Below are positions 1-7,296 of a stretch of 9,930 nt of DNA, one piece after another. A model generated the notes under the pieces. The model was not told the origin of the DNA. It saw only the letters and a list, made by a program, of their open reading frames with translations, and ran no database searches. Numbering within the stretch: position 1 is the first letter of the stretch; each line of letters starts with the position of its first letter. Both the position numbers and the translations under genes were made by a program. Location: NCBI GenBank assembly GCA_019749855.1, contig JAIEPI010000201.1, forward strand, positions 1 to 9,930, read 5' to 3'. This stretch comes from Rickettsiales bacterium. Lineage in GTDB: Bacteria; Pseudomonadota; Alphaproteobacteria; Rickettsiales; UBA998.

Positions 1-1729
1 CAATCGCCGCCGCACCACCCAGAACAATTGTATCCGCGAGAGATACGCTCTTTCCACCGCTCAGCGTGCCATTGAACTCCTGACGCACTTTCTCAAGAAC
101 CGAAAGAACATGTGACAGCTCTTTAGGGTCATTCACTGCCCAGTTTTTCTGGGGTTCTAGCGCAATGCGAGCACCGTTGGCACCGCCACGCATGTCCGTA
201 CCACGGAAGCTGGATGCGGATGCCCATGCGGTTTTTACCAGATCAGAGACACTCAGACCCGACGCTAAAATAGCCGCTTTCAGTGTGTCTGCTTCCTGCT
301 CATTGATGAGCGCGTGATCAACCTCAGGCACGGGGTCCTGCCACAGCAATGGCTCTTTGGGCACTTCCGAGCCGATGTAAATGCTACGCGGCCCCATATC
401 GCGGTGCGTGAGCTTAAACCACGCTTTGGAGAAAGCCAGCTGGAATTCCTCCGGTTTCTCATGGAAACGTTGAGAAATTTCGCGGTAGGCTGGATCCTCT
501 TTCAACGCGATATCCGTAGTGAACATAATCGGCGCGTGCGTCACATCTTTCAAATGGGCATCAGGAACCGTTCCATCCGCCGCACCGTCTTTCGGAGTCC
601 ATTGTGTGGCGCCTGCAGGGCTTTTTGTTTTCACCCACTCAAAGCCATAGAGATTGTCGAGATACTGCGAACTCCACGCGGTGGGTGTCGCCGACCACGC
701 CCCTTCCAGCCCACTGGTGATGGTGTTTTCAGAATGGCCTTTGCCACATTTATTTTTCCAGCCAAGCCCCTGCTCTTCGATGCCCGCAGCCGCAGGCTCA
801 ACACCGACGCATTCGGAGGGCGCTGCCGCACCATGTGCTTTGCCAAACGTGTGTCCACCGGCAATCAGTGCTACAGTTTCCTCATCGTTCATGGCCATGC
901 GGCCAAATGTCTCACGGATGTCTTTGGCGGCGGCTAACGGATCAGGATTGCCGTTCGGGCCTTCGGGATTCACATAAATCAAGCCCATTTGCACGGCGGC
1001 CAGCGGTTTTTCCAGCTTTCTGTCACCACTATAGCGCTTATCATCGAGAAATGTGTTCTCAGGCCCCCAATAAACCAGATCCGGCTCCCAGTCATCGCGC
1101 CGACCACCGGCAAAGCCGAAGGTTTTGAAACCCATATTCTCGAGCGACACATTACCGGTGAGTACCATCAAATCCGCCCATGAAATTTTGCGGCCATATT
1201 TCTGCTTGATTGGCCACAGCAAACGCCGTGCTTTGTCCAGATTCGCATTATCCGGCCAGCTATTGAGCGGCTCAAAGCGCTGTTGCCCCCCACCCGCACC
1301 ACCACGCCCATCGGATGTGCGGTATGTGCCGGCACTGTGCCATGCCATACGTATGAAGAAAGGGCCATAATTGCCATAATCCGAGGGCCACCAATCCTGC
1401 GAGGTGGAGAGAAGCACGTTGATGTCCTTTTTCACTTCGGCAAGATCAAGCGTTTTGAATTCCTGCGCATAATCAAAAGATGTCCCAAGGGGGTTCGATT
1501 CAACACCATGCTGACGTAACGGGCTGAGGTCGAGCAGTTGCGGCCACCAGAATTGGTTGGTTTTCAACGTGTTTGTCTGCGGCACCTCTGCCACTACGTT
1601 GGTGGCGGCAGGTAATGCTTCAGTGGCAGGCAAAGATGCGCCAGAGTTAAAATGAATGGCAAGGTAACTCGAGACCACCCCCGTCACCAACACTAACGCT
1701 GAAGTCCTCAACCACGTATTTTTCCGCAT
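1..1729 (-). CDS. katG: Catalase-peroxidase KatG with N-terminal export signal (3' part cut by window edge)
   Basis: Bifunctional haem enzyme that destroys hydrogen peroxide by catalase and peroxidase reactions. The reading frame is open for 576 codons to the left edge; family members are about 720-760 residues, so only the end of the C-terminal domain is missing. Seen: distal triad in RMAWHSAG (Arg127, Trp130, His131); Tyr220 in VYWGPE and Met248 in VQMGLIYVNPEG, the partners of the Trp-Tyr-Met adduct needed for catalase activity; proximal His293 in AGGHTFGKAHG; Trp352 and Asp406 at the expected proximal positions. Residues 1-8 are basic and about 9-27 hydrophobic, followed by a low-complexity Ala/Pro/Thr stretch to about residue 55 before the catalytic domain, so export to the periplasm or membrane anchoring is inferred. 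Start chosen at the ATG preceded by AAGGTGG (1738-1744, 8 nt spacing). Cys307 and Cys328 flank a surface-loop segment. Transcribed divergently from fliF, with an OxyR-like site upstream. Confidence 0.97.
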   Translation of the reverse strand, partial: MRKNTWLRTSALVLVTGVVSSYLAIHFNSGASLPATEALPAATNVVAEVPQTNTLKTNQFWWPQLLDLSPLRQHGVESNPLGTSFDYAQEFKTLDLAEVKKDINVLLSTSQDWWPSDYGNYGPFFIRMAWHSAGTYRTSDGRGGAGGGQQRFEPLNSWPDNANLDKARRLLWPIKQKYGRKISWADLMVLTGNVSLENMGFKTFGFAGGRRDDWEPDLVYWGPENTFLDDKRYSGDRKLEKPLAAVQMGLIYVNPEGPNGNPDPLAAAKDIRETFGRMAMNDEETVALIAGGHTFGKAHGAAAPSECVGVEPAAAGIEEQGLGWKNKCGKGHSENTITSGLEGAWSATPTAWSSQYLDNLYGFEWVKTKSPAGATQWTPKDGAADGTVPDAHLKDVTHAPIMFTTDIALKEDPAYREISQRFHEKPEEFQLAFSKAWFKLTHRDMGPRSIYIGSEVPKEPLLWQDPVPEVDHALINEQEADTLKAAILASGLSVSDLVKTAWASASSFRGTDMRGGANGARIALEPQKNWAVNDPKELSHVLSVLEKVRQEFNGTLSGGKSVSLADTIVLGGAAAI

Positions 1730-1737
1730 AAAAAATT

Positions 1738-1744
1738 CCACCTT
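1738..1744 (-). promoter_or_regulatory. Ribosome binding site of katG
   Basis: AAGGTGG on the minus strand, 8 nt before the ATG at 1729. It supports the start that includes the hydrophobic N-terminal segment rather than a later in-frame start that would give a cytoplasmic protein. Confidence 0.75.
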
Positions 1745-1775
1745 TATAAAAATTCACGAATAAAAAATTTCCACG

Positions 1776-1804
1776 ACCATAGCAACGCACACGCATGAGT
1801 ACAA
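1776..1804 (-). promoter_or_regulatory. Candidate katG promoter
   Basis: On the minus strand, TTGTAC (1804-1799) and TATGGT (1781-1776) are separated by 17 nt, the usual sigma-70 spacing. The -35 element is poor (3 of 6 to TTGACA) and the -10 moderate (4 of 6 to TATAAT), as is common for promoters needing an activator. The -35 element begins exactly where the OxyR-like site ends, the geometry known for OxyR-activated genes. The predicted leader is roughly 40 nt. Element assignment is inference. Confidence 0.45.
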
Positions 1805-1840
1805 TTGATTAAGGCTATAAAATTGATAGTGCGCATCTAT
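1804..1840. promoter_or_regulatory. OxyR-type operator upstream of katG
   Basis: Four tetranucleotides sit at exact 11-bp intervals: ATTG (1804-1807), CTAT (1815-1818), ATAG (1826-1829) and CTAT (1837-1840). This is the ATAG-N7-CTAT-N7-ATAG-N7-CTAT arrangement described for oxidised OxyR tetramers on DNA, with 15 of 16 core bases matching. The site lies 75 bp from the katG start and abuts the candidate -35 element. OxyR activation of katG is established in many proteobacteria; that the site is used here is inferred. No oxyR gene is in the window. Confidence 0.75.
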
Positions 1841-2042
1841 GGACGCATCATTCCATTCCGCTGATGATCAATGTCTGTAGACACCATCCAGCAGCACACA
1901 GATGATGCAGTGCAAAAAATTTCCCTTGTTTCTATTGCAGTTAGAAAAATCAATCATTTTTATCGCACACTTATGAAATATTTACATTGTATCCACCTGT
2001 TTAGCATGCTTTTATATCGAGGTAGGTAAATTTTGCCCCAAC

Positions 2043-2057
2043 TTAACGCTTTCTTAA
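2043..2057 (+). promoter_or_regulatory. CtrA-type box upstream of fliF
   Basis: TTAA (2043-2046) and TTAA (2054-2057) are separated by 7 nt, the full CtrA half-site arrangement known from Caulobacter class II flagellar promoters, including that of the fliF operon. It ends 56 bp before the fliF ATG, a suitable distance if the box overlaps the -35 region. No convincing -10 is visible downstream; AAAAAT at 2077-2082 is the best weak candidate. The right half reads TTAAT rather than TTAAC. Confidence 0.6.
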
Positions 2058-2113
2058 TGTTTATGGTGGATGATGCAAAAATCAAATGATGAAAACATAA
2101 AAAGAGGCCCGGC

Positions 2114-3739
2114 ATGAACGCAATGGTGCAATCACTCCGCGAACTGAGCCAGATGAAGCTGATCGCACTCGCGGCGACTGCGCTTTTCCTCATAGGGTTT
2201 TTTATATTTCTTTCAGTCAATGCCTCCTCACCATTGATGGCGCCTCTTTATTCAAATATCTCCCTCGAAGAGAGCGGCGCCATTGTACAGGAACTTGAAA
2301 AAGCCAATGTGCCCTACACTTTGGCGCTGGGTGGCTCACAGATTCTGGTTCCAGCCGATAAAGTAGAGGAGATGCGCGTCAAACTGGCGCAGCTTGGCAT
2401 GCCTTCGGCTGGCAGCATGATCGGCTATGAAATTTTTGATAAATCAGAATCGCTGGGCACCTCAAACTTTGTCCTCAACGTGAATAAATTACGTGCGCTC
2501 GAAGGGGAGCTTGGCCGCACCATCAGTTCGCTGTCAAAGGTTGAGCAGGCGCGTGTGCATCTGGTCATTCCAAAACGCGAATTGTTCACTCGTGAAAAAA
2601 CGGAACCCACCGCTTCTGTTGCCCTCAAAGTGCGAGGAGCTGCCGAATTGGACAAGAATGAGATCGCCGCCATCAAGCATCTGGTGGCAACGGCTGTGCC
2701 GGGCCTGAAGCCAACACGCATCACCATTATTGATCAAAACGGCAACATGCTGGCTCGCGGCGTTGAAGATGAAAATGATCCAGACGTGATGGCTGCCAAC
2801 GCACAGGAATTCCGCGTTAGCTACGAAAACAAACTCAAAAGCACCATCGAACGTTTGCTGGAACGCTCGCTCGGCACCGGAAACGTCAAAGCTGAGGTCA
2901 ATGCGGATATTGATTTTGATCGTGTGGTCACCAACTCAGAGACCTTTGATCCCGAAGGCCAGGTGGCACGCTCGATTCAAGGCATCGAAGAAAACGAAAA
3001 ATCATCGGAGAAAGATCAGAAAGACAATGTCTCCGTGGGACAGAATTTGCCGGATGCACAGCAGAATCAAGGCACACTGGGCACCGAGAGTCAGCGTCAG
3101 CGCACCGATGAAACCACCAATTATGAGATTTCAAAAACTGTTGAAAACCATATTAAGCAAACAGGCACAGTGAATCGCCTGTCAATTGCGGTGCTGGTGG
3201 ATGGCACTTACATAACAAATGATCAGGGTAGCGAGGTTTACACCGCACGCTCTGAGCAGGAAATCCAGCAACTGGAATCACTGGTGCGCTCTGCGGTTGG
3301 TTATGATGAGGCACGCGGCGACAAAGTGGATGTCATCAACATGCAGTTTGCGCGTGAAGCGAATGTGTTCGAGGAAGGCCCACTTGATTTCCTCAAACAG
3401 GACCTCTCCGGTATCGTTCAGACGTTGGTATTGGGGGGTGTGGCGATTCTCTTCATCCTGCTGGTGATACGCCCACTGGTGTCACGCGCTATTTCAACCA
3501 ACAGCGAGGCCGAAACAGAAGAAGAGGAAATGAAGCGCATTCTTCTGGGTGGCCCCAGCATGACCGCCCGCTTGTCAGACTTCAGTGGTGAGGAAGACGA
3601 GGGGCTGATTACCATCGACCGTGTGGATGGTGGCATCAAATCCTCGACGATGAAAAAGATCAATGAATTGATTGAAACACACCCAGACGAAGCCATGTCA
3701 GTGATTCGCGGCTGGGCGTTTGTTGAGAATAATTCCTAG
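2114..3739 (+). CDS. fliF: Flagellar MS-ring protein FliF
   Basis: FliF forms the MS ring in the inner membrane, the base on which the flagellar rotor and export gate assemble. At 541 residues it has normal family length. Seen: transmembrane helix 1 at about residues 15-36; a periplasmic ring-building region whose YENKLKSTIERLLE and ETFDPEGQVARS segments are typical of the family; a low-complexity Glu/Lys/Gln stretch near residues 290-330; transmembrane helix 2 at about 433-452 (TLVLGGVAILFILLVI); and a cytoplasmic tail ending in an acidic helix with VIRGWAF, the conserved FliG-binding end. AAGAGG (2102-2107) lies 6 nt before the start. It is the first gene of the cluster, probably under CtrA control through the box at 2043-2057. 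Confidence 0.98.
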   Translation: MNAMVQSLRELSQMKLIALAATALFLIGFFIFLSVNASSPLMAPLYSNISLEESGAIVQELEKANVPYTLALGGSQILVPADKVEEMRVKLAQLGMPSAGSMIGYEIFDKSESLGTSNFVLNVNKLRALEGELGRTISSLSKVEQARVHLVIPKRELFTREKTEPTASVALKVRGAAELDKNEIAAIKHLVATAVPGLKPTRITIIDQNGNMLARGVEDENDPDVMAANAQEFRVSYENKLKSTIERLLERSLGTGNVKAEVNADIDFDRVVTNSETFDPEGQVARSIQGIEENEKSSEKDQKDNVSVGQNLPDAQQNQGTLGTESQRQRTDETTNYEISKTVENHIKQTGTVNRLSIAVLVDGTYITNDQGSEVYTARSEQEIQQLESLVRSAVGYDEARGDKVDVINMQFAREANVFEEGPLDFLKQDLSGIVQTLVLGGVAILFILLVIRPLVSRAISTNSEAETEEEEMKRILLGGPSMTARLSDFSGEEDEGLITIDRVDGGIKSSTMKKINELIETHPDEAMSVIRGWAFVENNS

Positions 3740-3766
3740 GCACCCAGTGTAAGCGGAGACTGATTT

Positions 3767-4798
3767 ATGGCAGGTAAAGACCTCACCACCAGCGAAGAGT
3801 ACCGAAAACTATCGGGCACACAGAAAGCAGCGATTTTTCTGATGTCGGTGGGTGAGCAGAACGCCACACGCCTCCTCTCAATGATGGAAGACGAGGAGAT
3901 TAAAGAAATCTCCAGCACCATGGCGGGACTGGGGCGCATAAAATCAGAGACTGTTGAGCGTTTGTTTCTTGAATTTACTGAGCAAATGTCAGCCTCGGGC
4001 GCTATTATCGGTACTTACGATACGACTGAGCGTCTGCTTCTCAAGGCGCTTGGCAAAGATCGCGTCGATTCCATCATGGAGGATATCCGTGGCCCCGCAG
4101 GTCGCACCACATGGGATAAACTGGGCAATGTCAGCGAGGAGATTCTTGCCTCCTTCCTGAAGAACGAGTACCCGCAAACCATTGCGCTGGTATTGTCTAA
4201 GATTAAGCCTGATCACGCGGCACGAGTGCTCACCGAGTTGCCTGAAGAGCTGGCCATGGAAGTGATTATGCGGATGCTTTCGATGGAAGCAGTCAAAAAA
4301 GAGGTGATGGAAGGCATTGAGAAAACACTGCGCGTAGAATTCATGAGCAACCTGGCGAAAACACAACGCCGTGACAGCCATGAAATGATGGCAGAAGTCT
4401 TCAATAACTTTGACCGTGCCACTGAATCAAAATTCATGGGTCGTCTGGAAGACTTCAACAGTGAATCTGCGGAGCGCATCCGCGCCTTGATGTTCACTTT
4501 CGAGGATCTGGCGAAGATCGACACCCAGGGCATTCAATCCTTGCTACGCACCATCGACAAAGAAAAACTCGCTACTGCTCTCAAAGGTGCGTCTGATACC
4601 ATCAAAGATCTATTCTTTGGCAGCATGTCTGAGCGCGCCTCCAAAATTCTCAAAGAAGACATCGAAGGCATGGGTCCGGTACGCCTGAAAGATGTTGATG
4701 AATCACAGATGTACATTGTCGGTGTGGCAAAAGACCTCGCCGCCAAAGGGGAAATTATCATTGCCGATTCGAGTGGCGATGATCAGCTGGTTTACTAA
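3767..4798 (+). CDS. fliG: Flagellar motor switch protein FliG
   Basis: FliG is the rotor protein that contacts the stator to generate torque and, with FliM and FliN, sets rotation direction. The 343 residues are slightly more than enterobacterial FliG and usual for alphaproteobacteria. Seen: the N-terminal FliF-binding domain (LSGTQKAAIFLMSVGE); the middle domain with EYPQTIALVLS, the counterpart of the EHPQT motif; and the C-terminal torque domain, where ALKGA, SERASKILKEDIEGMGP and PVRL keep the charged residues matching Salmonella/E. coli Lys264, Arg281, Asp289 and Arg297, with Glu in place of Asp288. GGAGA at 3755-3759 is 7 nt before the ATG. It follows fliF after 27 nt, consistent with co-transcription and with their direct protein contact. 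Confidence 0.98.
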   Translation: MAGKDLTTSEEYRKLSGTQKAAIFLMSVGEQNATRLLSMMEDEEIKEISSTMAGLGRIKSETVERLFLEFTEQMSASGAIIGTYDTTERLLLKALGKDRVDSIMEDIRGPAGRTTWDKLGNVSEEILASFLKNEYPQTIALVLSKIKPDHAARVLTELPEELAMEVIMRMLSMEAVKKEVMEGIEKTLRVEFMSNLAKTQRRDSHEMMAEVFNNFDRATESKFMGRLEDFNSESAERIRALMFTFEDLAKIDTQGIQSLLRTIDKEKLATALKGASDTIKDLFFGSMSERASKILKEDIEGMGPVRLKDVDESQMYIVGVAKDLAAKGEIIIADSSGDDQLVY

Positions 4799-4813
4799 GG
4801 AGCGATATAACAT

Positions 4814-5569
4814 ATGAGCACGGCTGGCCAGAACATAGAAATTTCCCGCTTTGATTTTGGCGCGTTGCGTGATTTCGCACATCCTTACAAAGCACATGAA
4901 TCTATCTCTGTTGTGGAAGAGCCAACTATTGTAGTCGAGGCGCCCCCACCGCCCCCCACCTATTCGCAGGAGCAGCTCGACAGGACGATTGCCGAGGCCA
5001 TGGAGCGCGGACGCATGCGGGGAATTGAAGAAGGTCGTGCACAAGTCACCAATGAACAAACAGCTCGTGTTGATGCAACCCAACTGGCTAGCACTGCCAT
5101 GCTGCAACAGCTGCAACAGGCACAAACACTCTATGCCTCTCAGCTAGAAGAGCGCAAAAAGAACGTCTCCACGTTAGCCCTCGCGGTGGCTAAGCATGTG
5201 TGTCATACCGCACTCAAATACTACCCCGCCACCTTGTTTGATTCCCTTGTGGCGCGCTGCATGCCTATTTTGTTGCGCCAGCCGCGCCTCATCATCATTG
5301 TGCATCCTGAATTGCTTGAAATTATTGAGGAAACCATGCGCCAAATGCGCCTTGAGTCTGGCTATGAAGGCCACATAGAAGTACGCGCCAATCATACACT
5401 GGGACTGCACGATGCCAAACTGCACTGGGAAGATGGCCACGCGGAAGTCAGTGCCGATGAAATCTGGCGCAGCATCGAAAATATTTTACAGGAAAATCAA
5501 GGCCAAAGCTACCCCACTCATGCTTCTGAGCCTTTACCTGCCCCATCCACCGATCATTCCACATCATAG
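4814..5569 (+). CDS. fliH: FliH-family flagellar export ATPase regulator (FlbE-like)
   Basis: FliH binds the FliI ATPase and links it to the FliN ring and export gate. The 251-residue protein shows the family layout rather than strong sequence motifs: a variable N-terminus, a proline run (PPPPP, residues 44-48), a GxxxGxxxG helix repeat (Gly66, Gly70, Gly74), a coiled-coil-prone Gln-rich segment (about 85-115), and a C-terminal domain with IIIVHPELLEII followed by beta-rich VRANHTLGLHDAKLHWEDG and a Ser/Pro-rich tail. Position between fliG and fliN matches flbE of the Caulobacter fliF operon. TAAGGAG (4796-4802) overlaps the fliG stop and is 11 nt from the ATG, a slightly long spacing. fliI is not in the window. 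Confidence 0.88.
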   Translation: MSTAGQNIEISRFDFGALRDFAHPYKAHESISVVEEPTIVVEAPPPPPTYSQEQLDRTIAEAMERGRMRGIEEGRAQVTNEQTARVDATQLASTAMLQQLQQAQTLYASQLEERKKNVSTLALAVAKHVCHTALKYYPATLFDSLVARCMPILLRQPRLIIIVHPELLEIIEETMRQMRLESGYEGHIEVRANHTLGLHDAKLHWEDGHAEVSADEIWRSIENILQENQGQSYPTHASEPLPAPSTDHSTS

Positions 5570-5578
5570 GAGAATCTC

Positions 5579-5872
5579 ATGGCTGATAATGATATTGCAA
5601 GCATGCTTGGCGACGGAGATGATTCGAACATCTCGCTTGATGCCGTGCAGGACATTCCGGTTCAAGTGTCCGTCGTACTCGGCAAAGCCACCATTCAGGT
5701 GAGCCAGTTGCTGAAACTGGGACGCGGTGCTGTCGTGGAGCTGGACCGGAAAGTCGGTGAGCCTATCGACGTCTATGTGAATAACCGTCTGGTGGCACGC
5801 GGTGAAGTGGTGGTGGTTGAAGATAAGATTGGTGTCACCATGACGGAGATTATCAAAGGCGACAAAAAATAG
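5579..5872 (+). CDS. fliN: Flagellar motor switch protein FliN
   Basis: FliN builds the lower C-ring of the rotor with FliM and docks FliH during export. The 97 residues consist of a short acidic N-terminal region (about 1-22) followed by a single SpoA domain: IPVQVSVVLGKATIQVSQLL, then GAVVELDRKVGEPIDVYVNNRLVARGEVVVVEDKIGV in two adjacent parts typical of the family, ending in a short basic tail. Length is at the short end for FliN but normal in alphaproteobacteria. AGGAG (5568-5572) overlaps the fliH stop and sits 6 nt before the ATG, suggesting efficient coupled translation. Confidence 0.97.
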   Translation: MADNDIASMLGDGDDSNISLDAVQDIPVQVSVVLGKATIQVSQLLKLGRGAVVELDRKVGEPIDVYVNNRLVARGEVVVVEDKIGVTMTEIIKGDKK

Positions 5873-5893
5873 CGGCGAAGACGAGTCCATACC

Positions 5894-7294
5894 ATGCGAT
5901 TGATGATTATCGGTGATCTTGACGGCCAGATTGGCGCTGCTACGCGTATTGCGCGTGCTCGCGGTGCAAAAGTGGTGCAGGTGGCGGGCGTCGATGAAGC
6001 CGTGGAAATGCTGTGCAAAGGCCAAGGCGCAGACCTCATCATGATTCAGGTGGATGAGGACATTGCCCGCCTGATTAGGATGCTGGCGCAGGATCACATC
6101 ACGATTGAAGTGGTGGCCTGTGGTATTGAAGCGAATCCCGAAGCGGCGGTGCGCGCCATTCGTGCCGGTGCCAAGGAATATATTCCCCTGCCGCCTGATG
6201 AGGAATTAATCGCCGCCGTTTTAGAAGCCGTCACCGAAGAAAATCGCAATGTTTTATTTCAGTCACCAGCGATGCAGGCCGTCATGCGCATGGTGGATCA
6301 GATTGCCCCATCAGACGCCAGTGTGCTGATTACCGGTGAATCCGGTACCGGCAAAGAGGTCATCGCCCGCTATGTGCACCAAAAAAGCAAACGCTCCGGC
6401 AATGCGTTTGTCTCGGTCAATTGCGCAGCTATTCCAGAAAACTTGCTTGAGTCTGAATTATTCGGACATGAAAAGGGAGCCTTCACCGGTGCGTTGAATC
6501 GTCGCATTGGTAAGTTTGAGGAGGCCGATGGCGGCACTTTGCTGCTCGATGAAATCAGTGAAATGGATTTGAAACTGCAATCCAAACTGCTGCGCGCGAT
6601 TCAGGAACAGGAAATTGACCGTGTCGGCGGCAGCAAGCCAGTGAAAATCGACATCCGCATTTTAGCCACCTCAAACCGTAACTTGCCTGAGACAATCCAA
6701 AAGGGGCTGTTTCGTGAGGATTTATACTATCGCCTGAACGTCATCAATGTGGCCCTGCCCCCGCTGCGTGAGCGTTTAGAGGATATAGCATTGCTGGCTG
6801 AGCATTTTATGGAGAAATACTCAAAGGCTAATGGCCTGCCAACGCGCAAATTCACGCCGGATGCCATTAAAAAAATCAAAGCCTATCCCTGGCCTGGTAA
6901 CGTGCGCGAGCTGGAAAACATCATGCACCGCACGGTATTGATGGCGCAAGGCGGCGTTATTGAAGCTGAAGCCGTCATGTTGCCACTTATTTCTGCCTAT
7001 GGATCGCTACCGCCTGCTGCCACTGAGCAACCAACGGTGAGCACGGCAATGCCCGCGCGCGCCCAGCCGCCACATAGCGCACCGGAAACAGTGCAAGGCC
7101 CTGCTTATTCTATTCCGGCGGACGAAATTTCGCATCTGGTAGGACGCAGCGTGACCGAGGTAGAAAAAGACCTGATTTTACGCACGCTTGATCATTGTCT
7201 TGGCAATCGTACGCATGCAGCGAACATTTTGGGCATTTCGATCCGCACTCTTCGCAATAAGCTGAAACAATATGGCGAAGTGGAAGGGCTATAA
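5894..7294 (+). CDS. flbD: Sigma-54-dependent flagellar activator FlbD
   Basis: NtrC-family enhancer-binding protein that opens sigma-54 promoters of later flagellar genes; in Caulobacter FlbD also represses the fliF promoter and is controlled by FliX. Seen in 466 residues: a receiver-like domain (1-115); an AAA+ domain (about 122-365) with Walker A GESGTGKE (148-155), sigma-54-contacting GAFTGA (195-200), Walker B GGTLLLDE (213-220) and FREDLYYRLNV; an Ala/Pro-rich linker (about 370-405); and a Fis-type helix-turn-helix (about 420-460, NRTHAANILGISIRTLRNKL). The receiver is degenerate: Gln52 replaces the phospho-acceptor Asp and Leu99 the conserved Lys, so phosphorylation control is unlikely. 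The identity as FlbD rather than another NtrC-type factor rests on this and on its place after fliN. No strong Shine-Dalgarno precedes the start; GAAGACGAG (5877-5885) is a weak candidate. Confidence 0.95.
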   Translation: MRLMIIGDLDGQIGAATRIARARGAKVVQVAGVDEAVEMLCKGQGADLIMIQVDEDIARLIRMLAQDHITIEVVACGIEANPEAAVRAIRAGAKEYIPLPPDEELIAAVLEAVTEENRNVLFQSPAMQAVMRMVDQIAPSDASVLITGESGTGKEVIARYVHQKSKRSGNAFVSVNCAAIPENLLESELFGHEKGAFTGALNRRIGKFEEADGGTLLLDEISEMDLKLQSKLLRAIQEQEIDRVGGSKPVKIDIRILATSNRNLPETIQKGLFREDLYYRLNVINVALPPLRERLEDIALLAEHFMEKYSKANGLPTRKFTPDAIKKIKAYPWPGNVRELENIMHRTVLMAQGGVIEAEAVMLPLISAYGSLPPAATEQPTVSTAMPARAQPPHSAPETVQGPAYSIPADEISHLVGRSVTEVEKDLILRTLDHCLGNRTHAANILGISIRTLRNKLKQYGEVEGL

Positions 7295-7296
7295 GC

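Larger units (their letters stand above)
1730..2113. other. Divergent katG/fliF intergenic region
   Basis: This 384-bp AT-rich stretch separates the divergent genes. It holds the OxyR-like site and katG promoter on the left and the CtrA-like box and fliF leader on the right. The central part (about 1841-2040) contains no gene I can support: the only long minus-strand ORF (1960-2220) runs antisense into fliF codons and resembles nothing. Two short inverted repeats are visible there, TGTCT-N2-AGACA (1872-1883) and AAAAAT-N5-ATTTTT (1945-1961), neither assignable to a regulator. Confidence 0.8.

Noticed and set aside
314..937. 207-codon plus-strand ORF inside the katG region
   Set aside because: It is antisense to katG, has no ribosome site or recognisable family motif, and the minus-strand frame is a clear KatG.
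1..1729. katG as a broken gene, because no long complete ORF is apparent in this region
   Set aside because: Manual translation of the minus strand is open for all 576 codons; the gene only looks absent because its stop lies beyond the left edge.
1948..1960. IHF-like sequence AATCAA-N4-TTT
   Set aside because: One mismatch to the loose IHF consensus in AT-rich DNA is expected by chance, and there is no sigma-54 promoter nearby to give it a role.
2013..2036. GG...GC pattern resembling a sigma-54 -24/-12 promoter upstream of fliF
   Set aside because: The GG-to-GC spacings are 12 and 8 nt, not the required 10, and the flanking consensus bases are missing.
1901..2077. 9-bp direct repeat GATGATGCA at 1901-1909 and 2069-2077
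   Set aside because: Short, only two copies 168 bp apart, no further shared flanks and no match to a known site; likely coincidence.
2104..2113. CCCGGC next to the fliF start as a possible FlbD (ftr) repressor site
   Set aside because: Only a short GC-rich core, overlapping the ribosome site region; I cannot match it to the ftr consensus with confidence.
1960..2220. 86-codon minus-strand ORF across the fliF start and upstream region
   Set aside because: Its first third is the reverse of fliF TM1 codons and the rest is AT-rich intergenic DNA; it covers the CtrA-like box and resembles no known protein.
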